The notes under the pieces: model-generated
What the model was told of the DNA's origin: nothing
Seen by the model: the letters and a program-made list of their open reading frames with translations, nothing else
Database searches by the model: none
In this document: positions 1 through 5,639 of the stretch, in pieces
How positions within the stretch are numbered: position 1 is the stretch's first letter
Layout: the number at the start of each line of letters is the position of its first letter
Made by a program: the position numbers and the translations under genes
Assembly: GCA_910588105.1 (NCBI GenBank)
Contig: CAJUQD010000086.1
Span: 1-6,822 of the forward strand
DNA length: 6,822 bases
Source: an uncultured Oscillospiraceae bacterium
GTDB lineage: Bacteria > Bacillota > Clostridia > Oscillospirales > Oscillospiraceae
Direction of reading: 5' to 3'

Positions 1-971
1 TACCCCCGTTTCTTATCTCGGATAAATTTGTAGCCCCGCCAGCCGCCGTAACCAATGATGGCGAGGGCGGCGATCCCGGCCAGAGCTGTGACTACGATTT
101 TCCCGGCGACGCTCCCGCCGCCCTCCTGGGCCGGTTCCGGGGGCTGGGTCTGCTGGGGTTCGCCGCCCTCCGGGGTGGCGGTGGGTTTCGGGTCTAAATG
201 CGTCTCACCGTGAGACGCATTTTCCGCAGAAAACACAGCGGTATAGATTACGGTGTCCCGGCTGGTCTTGGTGACTTCTCCGCTGTACTCCACGGAGACG
301 GTGTACCCGGTGACGCTGCGCCCGGAGGCAGTGCCGGTATATCTGGCGACGGCGTTGTAAAACTCCCCGGCCTCCTGCCAGTCTACGCCCGCCAGCGTGA
401 GCGTCCGCCCGCTGTCCGTAATGGTCTTGGGGATCAGGGAGGCGTCGGCGTCGGACAGGTTGGGATAAGTGCGGGTGGCAGATACCGTCCAACTGTTGTT
501 CTTATAGCCAGCGGCCTCCACGGTGATCTTGGTGTAGTCGGGTTTCAAAATGCCGGTGTAGCCGTCCTCGGTGGCGATCTCACGCTCCGGCTCCAGCATC
601 TTGATAATCTCGGCCATATCCTTGGTGCTGCTGTCCAGCGTGACAACCTCGATGTAGTCCTTGGCGTCCGTCTCGCTCAGGTCGTTCTTCAGAACGTCCA
701 GCAGCGTGTAGTGACGGCCCTCCCGGTCAAAGTCCCCGGTGGGGATGGCGGCGGGATCGTCACGGGTGGAGAGGTAATAAACCTTTTCCAGCCGGATCAT
801 GCCGTTTTCCTCGCTCGTCCGTACCTCTGCGGGGTAAAGGACCGCAGGGGGCGGCGCTCCCTGGGCCGGTTCCGTTCCCTCTGTCTCCGCCGCCAGCGCC
901 GTGCAGGGCAAAGCGGCCAGGGCCAGCAGGAGCGCGGAGGCCAGAGAAACCAGCCTGTGGTGTTTCTTCAT
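1..971 (-). CDS. Secreted, membrane-anchored surface protein of a conjugative element (3' end cut by window edge)
   Basis: The frame is open from ATG at 971 to the left edge: 323 codons with no stop. The last two bases read TA, so a stop could follow at once. An AGGAGG site lies at 979-984, 7 nt from the ATG. Residues 1-28 form a signal peptide (KKHHR, a Leu/Ala core, ALA-A cleavage site). Two related ectodomain units follow, near 62-156 and 168-235; both contain a D-x2-IP-x-G-R-x-TL-x2-V pattern and a later YTG-x-TV-E element. A Pro/Gly/Gln linker (260-287), a transmembrane helix (about 291-309) and a basic tail (FIRDKKRG) complete it. The ectodomain resembles hypothetical cell-surface proteins of clostridial conjugative elements; I know of no assigned function, and a role in cell contact is only a guess. 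Residues 251-258 (NASHGETH) are encoded by a copy of the palindromic repeat. It starts 18 nt after the methyltransferase stop, so it is probably the second gene of that unit. Confidence 0.8.
   Translation of the reverse strand, partial: MKKHHRLVSLASALLLALAALPCTALAAETEGTEPAQGAPPPAVLYPAEVRTSEENGMIRLEKVYYLSTRDDPAAIPTGDFDREGRHYTLLDVLKNDLSETDAKDYIEVVTLDSSTKDMAEIIKMLEPEREIATEDGYTGILKPDYTKITVEAAGYKNNSWTVSATRTYPNLSDADASLIPKTITDSGRTLTLAGVDWQEAGEFYNAVARYTGTASGRSVTGYTVSVEYSGEVTKTSRDTVIYTAVFSAENASHGETHLDPKPTATPEGGEPQQTQPPEPAQEGGGSVAGKIVVTALAGIAALAIIGYGGWRGYKFIRDKKRG
196..222. repeat. Palindromic repeat copy 1, inside a coding region
   Basis: Perfect palindrome: 13-nt arm AAATGCGTCTCAC (196-208), centre C at 209, and its exact reverse complement (210-222). 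It lies in frame within the surface-protein gene and encodes NASHGETH just before the Pro-rich linker. Its length of 27 nt is a multiple of three, so a clean insertion would not shift the frame. Unlike copies 2 and 3 it lacks an extended A-tract/T-tract flank, so on the coding strand it makes a poor terminator. Confidence 0.9.
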
Positions 972-989
972 GGAAAAACCTCCTGTTTC

Positions 990-1586
990 TTAATGTGGGT
1001 GTTCTCGTACATAGGCGGCAAAGCGCCGTTCCTGCGCTTCAAAATAGTCGCCGTCGATCTCATAGCCGGTGAAGTCCAGCCCCGCTTCATAGGCGGCGAT
1101 CCGGCTGCTCCCGCTGCCTAAATGGGTGTCCAGGATTTTGTCGCCCGGTTTGGCGAACAGGGCGTATATCCAGGCATAGAGGGCGATGGGCTTCTGCGTG
1201 GGGTGGATGCGGTCCGGCTGTACCGGGGACAGTGCGATCCGCTTGCAGGTCAGGTCAAAATTCGTCCAGGCCAATTCAAAGGACGCAAAGGAGACTTCCG
1301 GGGAATACTTCTTGTCCCAGCACAGCCAGCAGTGGCTGTCGGCGGCGGGGAGCATACTGATAAAGTGGTTGGCCCCCCATATGACTTGATGCCTGGACAC
1401 GCGCCGCAGCTCCCGGAAATACTCCGGGGGAGGCGGCTTGGCGTCCCAGAATACGGGTTTGTATTTGCGGGGCTTGCCCTTGCGCCGCCCCATATCGCCC
1501 CGGATGTTGAGGCCGTATGGGGGATCGACAACAGCGAGGTCAAAGGCGTTTTCCGGCAGCTCCCACAAAATATCTGTGCAGTCCAT
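990..1586 (-). CDS. Orphan DNA adenine methyltransferase, beta class (DPPY)
   Basis: Predicted S-adenosylmethionine-dependent N6-adenine methyltransferase. From the ATG at 1586 it has 198 residues. The catalytic motif IV DPPYGL is at residues 21-26, the HPTQKP motif at 128-133, and the SAM-binding motif I (ILDTHLGSGSS, an FxGxG variant) at 151-161, followed by YEID at 175-178. Motif IV before motif I is the beta-class order, and DPPY rather than SPPY favours adenine over N4-cytosine. No restriction endonuclease is visible nearby, so it looks solitary. Such enzymes in mobile elements may protect incoming DNA or alter host methylation; the target sequence cannot be read from here. The start is uncertain: upstream codons 1604-1587 (INIAYH) extend a typical N-terminal strand, and the ribosome site fits the ATC at 1604 better than the ATG. 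The surface-protein gene starts 18 nt downstream. Confidence 0.88.
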   Translation of the reverse strand: MDCTDILWELPENAFDLAVVDPPYGLNIRGDMGRRKGKPRKYKPVFWDAKPPPPEYFRELRRVSRHQVIWGANHFISMLPAADSHCWLCWDKKYSPEVSFASFELAWTNFDLTCKRIALSPVQPDRIHPTQKPIALYAWIYALFAKPGDKILDTHLGSGSSRIAAYEAGLDFTGYEIDGDYFEAQERRFAAYVREHPH

Positions 1587-1613
1587 GTGATACGCTATGT
1601 TGATGCGGCTGGT

Positions 1614-1623
1614 CCTCTCCTTT
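1614..1623 (-). promoter_or_regulatory. Ribosome binding site that puts the methyltransferase start in question
   Basis: On the minus strand AAAGGAGAGG occupies 1623-1614. The ATG at 1586 is 27 nt beyond its end, too far for normal use. The in-frame ATC at 1604 is 9 nt beyond the second GAGG, or 12 nt beyond AAAGGAG. No in-frame ATG, GTG or TTG lies between. Either a rare ATC start is used, the original start codon was lost, or initiation at the ATG is weak. Confidence 0.6.
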
Positions 1624-1637
1624 CTCGGTGAAATAAA

Positions 1638-1664
1638 AAATGCGTCTCACCGTGAAACGCATTT
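1638..1664. repeat. Palindromic repeat copy 2, methyltransferase leader
   Basis: It matches the consensus arms with centre C1651 and one change (A1656). The C1646/A1656 pair is a mismatch on the plus strand but G-U on the minus-strand transcript. A/T tracts extend the stem to 1636-1666, giving an intrinsic-terminator look in both directions. The centre is 28 nt upstream of the first A of the methyltransferase ribosome site (1623). Confidence 0.9.
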
Positions 1665-1754
1665 TTGCCGGTTCCGGGGCGCGGACGCGCCCGCCGCCCC
1701 CGCCAGCGATAACCGCCGGACTTTCCGGGAAACGCGCCCGTCCCCCCATAGTAG

Positions 1755-1780
1755 CAAAAACCGGCGCAAGCCGGTTTTTG
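1755..1780 (-). terminator. Intrinsic terminator of the mobC-relaxase-pcfB-ardC-like operon
   Basis: An 11-bp perfect stem pairs 1755-1765 (CAAAAACCGGC) with 1770-1780 (GCCGGTTTTTG) around a 4-nt loop (GCAA on plus, TTGC on minus). The five-base A and T tracts make it work in either direction. On the minus strand GCCGG is followed by TTTTT, as expected for Rho-independent termination of the operon ending at 1946. The transcript would then carry a 3' tail of about 190 nt holding the structure at 1780-1929. Confidence 0.8.
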
Positions 1781-1929
1781 GGGTATGCCCCCCCCTTGAT
1801 TACTAAAAGCACCGGCGGACTTTGGCAGTCAAGGCCCGCGCCGACCGCCCCAGCGGGCGGCGCGGCTTGTCTTGGCCTTGACGGACAAAGGCCGGTGGTG
1901 TAAAATCCGCGGGGCTGGGGGCATACCCC
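1780..1929 (-). other. Nested inverted-repeat element, candidate structured RNA in the operon 3' tail
   Basis: The outer arms are a 13-bp perfect inverted repeat, GGGGTATGCCCCC at 1780-1792 and its complement at 1917-1929. Inside, 1810-1897 folds into one long irregular hairpin. CACCGGC 1810-1816 pairs with 1891-1897. CTTTG 1820-1824 pairs with 1886-1890. GTCAAGGCC 1828-1836 pairs with 1874-1882. CGCGC 1837-1841 pairs with 1860-1864. CGCCC 1846-1850 pairs with 1855-1859. The loop is CAGC 1851-1854. That is about 31 inner base pairs, with a symmetric 3x3 internal loop (1825-1827/1883-1885), a 3-nt bulge, a 4-nt bulge and an 8-nt bulge (1866-1873). It ends where the terminator stem begins. I do not recognise a known RNA family; a transfer origin or other DNA-level site is an alternative. 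Confidence 0.55.
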
Positions 1930-1945
1930 GGATCGTGCCGCCTGA

Positions 1946-2839
1946 TTACCGCCTGCCGTATTGCCGGTTATTGCTGCCCCGGCTGGCGGTATGCTCCTGC
2001 TGGCGGGGCTGGATGCCACGCTCCACGGTGTCGCCCATGTTTCGGGCGGTCTGCCGCATGAAGTCCAGGGACTTGCCGCGCTCGTCGGGCGCGTAGTAGT
2101 TGTAAAACTGCTGAACACCCGCCGCGTCCGGCAGGGGGCAGTCCACCCCAAAACGGCGGCACACCATGAAGCCAACGCTCTCGGCGTTCAACTGGAACGC
2201 GCCCCGGTCATAGTCCCGGTTCATGCCCCGGTCATGGAGGCGGGCAAAGCTGATCTCGGTGGCGAGGGCGGCGAACACCTGCCCGGTGCTGTACTCCGTA
2301 TTGATTTCCAGAATACATTCACGCTCATTGTAGCGCACGGGCACATTCAGCCCTGTGTTCTCAATGAAGCCCACGGGGGCGGTATCCAGCAGGGCGGCAA
2401 ACGCCGCGTTCAGTCTCTCGCTGCCCTCGGCCAGCGGCTCAGGCTCTTTCATGGGCCTGCCGGTGGTCTGGCTTACATCGTAGTAGCTGCCCATGAGATA
2501 GCCCCGGAAGTTCTGATTGCGGGGCGGGACAAACACCGCCGCCCCCTTGCTCATTTCCTCGTCCATCACATACCGGCCCTGTTTGTGCCAAAAATCGGTG
2601 GTTCCGATCTTGGTGGGTTCCACCATCTGCGACAGGGCCAGGGCAATGTTCCCGGCGCTCAGGCCGATGTTGTCCGCCTGCAAAACGAGGAAACGGGCGT
2701 AAAGATCGGGGTTAGTCGTGATGGCCATCAGCGCCCCGTCCCGCATTTGGGACAACTGCTCACGCTCGGCCCTGCGGCTCTCGGTGCGCTGCTGCTTCAT
2801 TTCAGCCTTACTGTTGAGGATTTCACTCAAACTTGCCAT
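1946..2839 (-). CDS. ArdC/zincin-like conjugation accessory protein with degenerate metal site
   Basis: 297 residues and cytoplasmic: no signal peptide or membrane segment. The middle part (FWHKQGRYVMDEEMSKGAAVFV at 83-104, then YYDVSQTTGR at 119-128) resembles the ArdC-type N-terminal domain of clostridial element proteins, which in that family binds single-stranded DNA. The C-terminal part (FAALATEISFARLHDRG, 189-205, then LNAESVGFMVCRRFGVD, 217-233) matches the position and spacing of the zincin HExxH and later Glu region. However, the first His is absent (ATEISFA), so protease activity is unlikely. The tail (277-297) is Gln/Arg-rich and disordered. Start ATG 2839 is 4 nt after the pcfB stop with only a weak AAGG site, so translation is probably coupled. 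Family assignment rests on pattern recall; role in transfer or antirestriction is inferred. Confidence 0.6.
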   Translation of the reverse strand: MASLSEILNSKAEMKQQRTESRRAEREQLSQMRDGALMAITTNPDLYARFLVLQADNIGLSAGNIALALSQMVEPTKIGTTDFWHKQGRYVMDEEMSKGAAVFVPPRNQNFRGYLMGSYYDVSQTTGRPMKEPEPLAEGSERLNAAFAALLDTAPVGFIENTGLNVPVRYNERECILEINTEYSTGQVFAALATEISFARLHDRGMNRDYDRGAFQLNAESVGFMVCRRFGVDCPLPDAAGVQQFYNYYAPDERGKSLDFMRQTARNMGDTVERGIQPRQQEHTASRGSNNRQYGRR

Positions 2840-2843
2840 ATAG

Positions 2844-3431
2844 TTACCTTACCTTTCTGTTCGTTTTTTCCGGCCCAGGGCGGGACTGTGCCGCCAGCCG
2901 CTGTAACTGGTCCAGCTTCTTCTTGGTGGGGGAGTCCGGTTCAACAGCCGCCGCAGTCGTCTGAGACGGTTTCAAGCCACTCCCGCGCTCTGGCGAGGAT
3001 TTCTTTTGTGGAGCGCGGGACTTCGCTTTTTTTTGCGCGTCCTCCTCCTGTTCCTTTTGGGGAATGGGGTAGCCCAGCTGCTGCATGATGGCGTTGAGCA
3101 GGGCGGCGTAGTTCTCATTGGAAACCACATTAAGCATCCCGTTGTCATTTCCCTTTTTCTGAGCGAAAAAATAGAGGACTCCAAACTCCTTGGCCAGCTT
3201 CTGGAATTTGACCTTGTCCTCGGCCTTGATGGGGATGACCACGGCGGGGGCAGGGTCGCGGGCCAGCCGCTTGGCCGTGGTCTGGCCCACCACCTTCATG
3301 TCCTGCTTGGCAATCGCCAGCAGAAGGGCGGCGACATTCTTCACGCCCTCCAGGGTCAGCTTCGCCGCCGCCTCGGTCGCCTGTAAGCTCTCCCGCACTA
3401 CAACGTCGGCAGCTTCAGCACTTACATCCAT
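2844..3431 (-). CDS. PcfB-family (DUF3801) conjugation accessory protein
   Basis: 195 residues. The N-terminal two thirds (about 1-120) has the PcfB/DUF3801 pattern: a helical start with ALLLAIAKQD (35-44), then IPIKAEDKVKFQKLAKEFGVLYFFAQKK (66-93), and a segment on a possible second strand-helix unit (NVVSNENYAALLNAIMQQLGY, 101-121). The last 70 residues are Lys/Gln/Pro/Ser-rich, low in complexity and probably disordered and basic. PcfB of pCF10 is encoded in that plasmid's transfer region beside the coupling protein; a part in relaxosome processing is inferred here. The gene overlaps the relaxase end by 10 nt and is followed after 4 nt by the ArdC-like gene, so the three are probably made together. 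AAAGG just upstream of the ATG and GGAG further back could both serve as ribosome sites. Confidence 0.8.
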   Translation of the reverse strand: MDVSAEAADVVVRESLQATEAAAKLTLEGVKNVAALLLAIAKQDMKVVGQTTAKRLARDPAPAVVIPIKAEDKVKFQKLAKEFGVLYFFAQKKGNDNGMLNVVSNENYAALLNAIMQQLGYPIPQKEQEEDAQKKAKSRAPQKKSSPERGSGLKPSQTTAAAVEPDSPTKKKLDQLQRLAAQSRPGPEKTNRKVR

Positions 3432-4798
3432 TTGCCTTTCTTCTCCTTTCTTACTTGCTCGTCCGTTCGATCCCGGACGGCCTTATGGCTGCTCCGTTCT
3501 TCCTGCCGCATGAGCTGCTCCTGATCCCTGATTTTCGGAATATCCTCCGTAATTTTTCGGCAGATCGTCAGCTCGCGGCGGGTAGAGCGCAGCTTGCCAT
3601 TGACAGTCTCCAACTCGGTCCCCACGTCCCGGCCCTCGCGCCGCGCCCCGTACAATTCCTGGCGATAGTCCACCAGCAGGTCAATCTGGCCTTGCAGGGC
3701 GTCGCCCAGCATGGCAAGCTGGCTGTCCGTCTCTATGCGGTATTGCAGTAGAAAACAGAATTGTTTTTGATAGCGTTGGAGCTTTGCCACTTCCCTGCGG
3801 ACAGCCGGGGGCGGCGGGGTGCGCCGGGGGCGGCGGCAGCGGTTGAGTAAATATAAGTAGCGCAGATAGAGCGCACGAAAGCCGCGCACTTTCCGGCGCG
3901 GCTGACGGGGGACAGCGCCCCCTCGGACGGTATAGCGTTTTTTTACCTGGGGAATGGGGCGTACCAGCGGTATGGTCAGCGCAGACGGCGGCGAGGGCAG
4001 TTCATAGGGTTCGCCCCGCCGCGCCGCCGCCAGCCGTTCCCGGATGTGGGCTTCGGTGTAGCCGTCGCCCAGGCCGTCCAGCCGGAATACATAGTCCCCG
4101 CCTGGGGGCTGGACGGCGGTATGCTTCACATTCGATCCATATTTAATGGTATAGCCCTGCCGCCGCAGGGCGGCAAGGAAGAAGTCAAAGGTAAAGCTCT
4201 CCCCGATGGCGGCGTCAATATCCTGCATGACCCCGGCCATCACGATTTTTCGCCCTTGTTTTTCCGCTGTCCACTCGGTATAATGTTTTCCGTGGCCCTG
4301 CGGCTCAATGACCGACAGGCCGCGCTCCCGGCTTACCTCGTTGGACGTGCCGCGCAGATCCCCAAAATAGCTTTGGAAGTCGCTGCGGTATTTCTTCCCG
4401 TCCACAAAGGAAACGGAATTGAAAACGATGTGACAGTGGAGATGCGCCCGGTCAACGTGGGTCGCCACAACAACCTCGTACTTGTCCCCCAGCAGACGGC
4501 GGGCAAATTCCACCCCGGCGGCGTGGGCCTCGTCCGGCGTTACCTCGCCGGGGGCGTAGGAATGGATAATGTGATATCCCAAAACGCCGCCCTTTTTGTC
4601 CCAGCGCCTCTTGGTGGAGCGCATATCCGACAGGGCGGTGTCCGGGTCGCAGTTGATGCCTGTGACAAGCTGGTGGGACTTGGCCGGGTTCTCCGCATAG
4701 GCCAGGGCAGCGGCGAGGCCGGTCTTTTCCTCATTCAGAACATAGTCGATACAGTGATCCATGCGCCCGCGCAGGGTAATGATTTTGTCGTAGGCCAA
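3422..4798 (-). CDS. Conjugative relaxase, MobA/VirD2 family (HUH nickase)
   Basis: 458 residues. The relaxase domain occupies about 1-230. The candidate catalytic Tyr is Y19 (CIDYVLN). GYHIIHSY is at 74-81. The HUH metal-binding motif H114-x-D116-x2-H119-x-H121-x-H123 with N127 is intact. The enzyme should cut one strand at the transfer origin, stay bound to the 5' end and pilot the strand to the recipient. From about 280 on the protein is strongly basic (KKRYTVRGGAVPRQPRRKVRG, then RCRRPRRTPPPP), and residues 335-458 look coiled-coil-like and charged. The start codon is TTG, immediately after the mobC TAA. AAAGGAG at 4814-4808 stands 9 nt upstream, and AYDKIITLRGR is a typical family N-terminus. 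The 3' end overlaps pcfB by 10 nt. Length and domain order are normal for firmicute element relaxases; nothing looks broken. Confidence 0.93.
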   Translation of the reverse strand: MAYDKIITLRGRMDHCIDYVLNEEKTGLAAALAYAENPAKSHQLVTGINCDPDTALSDMRSTKRRWDKKGGVLGYHIIHSYAPGEVTPDEAHAAGVEFARRLLGDKYEVVVATHVDRAHLHCHIVFNSVSFVDGKKYRSDFQSYFGDLRGTSNEVSRERGLSVIEPQGHGKHYTEWTAEKQGRKIVMAGVMQDIDAAIGESFTFDFFLAALRRQGYTIKYGSNVKHTAVQPPGGDYVFRLDGLGDGYTEAHIRERLAAARRGEPYELPSPPSALTIPLVRPIPQVKKRYTVRGGAVPRQPRRKVRGFRALYLRYLYLLNRCRRPRRTPPPPAVRREVAKLQRYQKQFCFLLQYRIETDSQLAMLGDALQGQIDLLVDYRQELYGARREGRDVGTELETVNGKLRSTRRELTICRKITEDIPKIRDQEQLMRQEERSSHKAVRDRTDEQVRKEKKGKWM

Positions 4799-5107
4799 TT
4801 ACAGCGTCTCCTTTACCATGCGCCACGCCTGCCGGACAAGGGCGGCAGCCTCCGCAATCTCCGCTTTGCCGATGCCCTTGGTGGCGTTGGCCCAATACGC
4901 GATTTGGTTCACATTATTGCCGATGGCCGACAGCTCCCGGAGCAGGGCGGCGTAGGTGTCGGGCGGGCGCGGGCGCAGTTGTACTCCAGCGGCAAGTACG
5001 CGGAGAAACGGGTCAATGCCCAGCCCCGCAAGCTCGGCCTGCTTCTTCAGGTGCCGGTACTCCTGCTCATTCATCCACACGCTTACATGGCGGTTTCGTT
5101 TTCGCAT
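4799..5107 (-). CDS. mobC: MobC-family relaxosome protein
   Basis: 102 residues. The N-terminus (RKRNRHVSVWMNEQEYRHLKKQA, 2-24) suits a ribbon-helix-helix DNA-binding domain. The C-terminal half has the MobC signature LSAIGNNVNQIAYWANA (59-75) followed by a helix rich in Ala and Glu. In related systems MobC helps the relaxase bind and melt the transfer origin. It lies directly before the relaxase with no spacer and leads the operon. ATG 5107 is supported by AAAGGAGG at 5120-5113, with 5 nt between. Repeat copy 3 sits in its leader and the divergent XRE gene begins 118 bp away, so the XRE protein is a candidate regulator. Confidence 0.9.
   Translation of the reverse strand: MRKRNRHVSVWMNEQEYRHLKKQAELAGLGIDPFLRVLAAGVQLRPRPPDTYAALLRELSAIGNNVNQIAYWANATKGIGKAEIAEAAALVRQAWRMVKETL
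4808..4814 (-). promoter_or_regulatory. Ribosome binding site that sets the relaxase TTG start
   Basis: AAAGGAG reads 4814 to 4808 on the minus strand, inside the last mobC codons. Nine nucleotides separate it from the TTG at 4798-4796, which follows the mobC stop directly (TAA TTG). This spacing and the family-like N-terminus support TTG as the true start. Confidence 0.75.
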
Positions 5108-5225
5108 GGCATCCTCCTTTCTTCGGGCAGTAAAAAATACGTCTCACGGTGAGACGCATTTTTGAAGCATTATTTGGGGATAGAACGTGTGCCTCAGAGG
5201 TATTTGTTGTTTAGGAGTGCAGAGT
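5108..5225. promoter_or_regulatory. Divergent control region between mobC and the XRE gene
   Basis: 118 bp between two outward-facing genes. It contains the mobC ribosome site (5113-5120), repeat copy 3 (5135-5161) and the XRE ribosome site AGGAG (5213-5217). Promoters for both sides are expected, but I could not match a convincing -35/-10 pair at normal spacing on either strand. No second inverted repeat that would be an obvious XRE operator was seen apart from the palindromic repeat itself. Confidence 0.5.
5135..5161. repeat. Palindromic repeat copy 3, mobC leader
   Basis: Left arm AAATACGTCTCAC, centre G5148, right arm as in the consensus. The single imperfect pair (A5139/C5157) is A-C on plus and G-U on the minus-strand mobC transcript. 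A/T tracts lengthen the stem to 5133-5163. The centre is 28 nt from the first A of the mobC ribosome site and 41 nt from the ATG. Confidence 0.9.
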
Positions 5226-5420
5226 ATGATAAAAAATAACATCCGAAAATTACGCCGCTCCCAGGATTTATCTCAGCAGAAGTTAGCGGAGATTCTTGGT
5301 GTCAAACAGGGCCTTATTAGCAAATGGGAGCTTGGAAAAGAAGCCCCTGCGGAAGAAAACGTCAATGATATGGCGGACTATTTTGGCGTATCTCCGGCAT
5401 ATGTTCTCGGCAAATCATAA
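5226..5420 (+). CDS. XRE-family helix-turn-helix DNA-binding protein
   Basis: 64 residues from ATG 5226, which has AGGAG at 5213-5217 (8-nt gap). An upstream in-frame ATG at 5187 has no ribosome site and adds an unrelated N-terminus. Nearly the whole protein is one Cro/CI-type HTH domain: IRKLRRSQDLSQQKLAEILGV (6-26), recognition-helix region KQGLISKWELGKEAP (27-41), and MADYFGVSPAYVLGKS (49-64). It lacks any C-terminal dimerisation or sensor domain. The gene is more AT-rich than its neighbours, suggesting a separate origin, and is divergent from mobC, so repression of the transfer operon is plausible. The next 55-aa ORF lies in the same frame after a single TAA, and may be the missing C-terminal part. 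Confidence 0.85.
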   Translation: MIKNNIRKLRRSQDLSQQKLAEILGVKQGLISKWELGKEAPAEENVNDMADYFGVSPAYVLGKS

Positions 5421-5423
5421 ACA

Positions 5424-5591
5424 ATGTACGATAAAAACATCTTAAATTTTGATGCATCTTCTGTACCGGAAGAATACACAGCCAAGAATTATGATGAATG
5501 TGACTTGCTTCAAATCTTCCGGCTTCTCCCGGAGAATGGGAAAACATACCTTTTAACAACTCTGCGGATGCTTGAAAAGTTTTACTCATAA
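5424..5591 (+). CDS. Small 55-aa ORF, same frame as the XRE gene (possible split-off C-terminus)
   Basis: ATG 5424 to TAA 5589-5591 encodes 55 residues: an acidic start (MYDKNILNFDASSVPEEYTA) and then a helical stretch with LLQIFRLLPENGKTYLLTTL (28-47), ending MLEKFYS. It begins 3 nt after the XRE stop, has no ribosome site of its own and is in the same reading frame. The helical part looks like the tail found after the HTH in longer XRE regulators, where 'ELLxxFRxLPxxGxxYLLxTLRML' style helices occur. It may be a regulator tail cut off by a nonsense codon, a protein made by reinitiation or readthrough, or an independent small protein. AT-rich like the XRE gene. Confidence 0.55.
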   Translation: MYDKNILNFDASSVPEEYTAKNYDECDLLQIFRLLPENGKTYLLTTLRMLEKFYS

Positions 5592-5604
5592 AGGCGGGCG
5601 CATC

Positions 5605-5629
5605 AATGCGTCTCGCGGTGAGACGCATT
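5605..5629. repeat. Palindromic repeat copy 4, between convergent gene ends
   Basis: 12-bp arms (AATGCGTCTCGC, centre G5617, then the consensus right arm). The one imperfect pair (G5615/T5619) is G-U on plus and C-A on minus, the reverse of copies 2 and 3. It lies 13 nt after the small ORF stop and 10 nt from the stop of the oppositely oriented 322-aa gene, where a terminator is expected. The T run after it is only three bases. Confidence 0.85.
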
Positions 5630-5639
5630 TCACAGCCGC

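Larger units (their letters stand above)
1665..1945. other. Gene-free, GC-rich, highly structured region
   Basis: I find no convincing coding region between the ArdC-like gene stop and the methyltransferase leader. It contains an intrinsic terminator (1755-1780) and a nested inverted repeat (1780-1929), listed separately. A short hairpin at 1677-1692 has arms GGGCGCG/CGCGCCC and a 2-nt centre. No confident sigma-70 promoter for the methyltransferase unit could be read in the GC-rich stretch 1665-1754. Short plus-strand open frames here start inside repeat copy 2 and look spurious. Confidence 0.7.

Noticed and set aside
198..1121. Plus-strand 307-aa open frame
   Set aside because: It starts inside the palindrome, lacks a ribosome site and is antisense to the surface protein, which has a clear signal peptide and membrane anchor.
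990..1586. Complete restriction-modification system
   Set aside because: No endonuclease or specificity gene is next to the methyltransferase; the neighbour is a secreted membrane-anchored protein.
1961..3088. Plus-strand 375-aa open frame
   Set aside because: Antisense shadow of the ArdC-like and PcfB genes in GC-rich DNA; no ribosome site and no recognisable domain.
4046..5152. Plus-strand 368-aa open frame
   Set aside because: Antisense to the relaxase and mobC, both strongly supported by motifs.
5135..5161. Copy 3 as the transfer origin before mobC
   Set aside because: The same sequence occurs six times, including inside a coding region, which does not fit a single nick site.
5187..5225. 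Upstream ATG for the XRE gene
   Set aside because: No ribosome site; ATG 5226 has AGGAG at 8 nt and begins at the normal start of the HTH domain.
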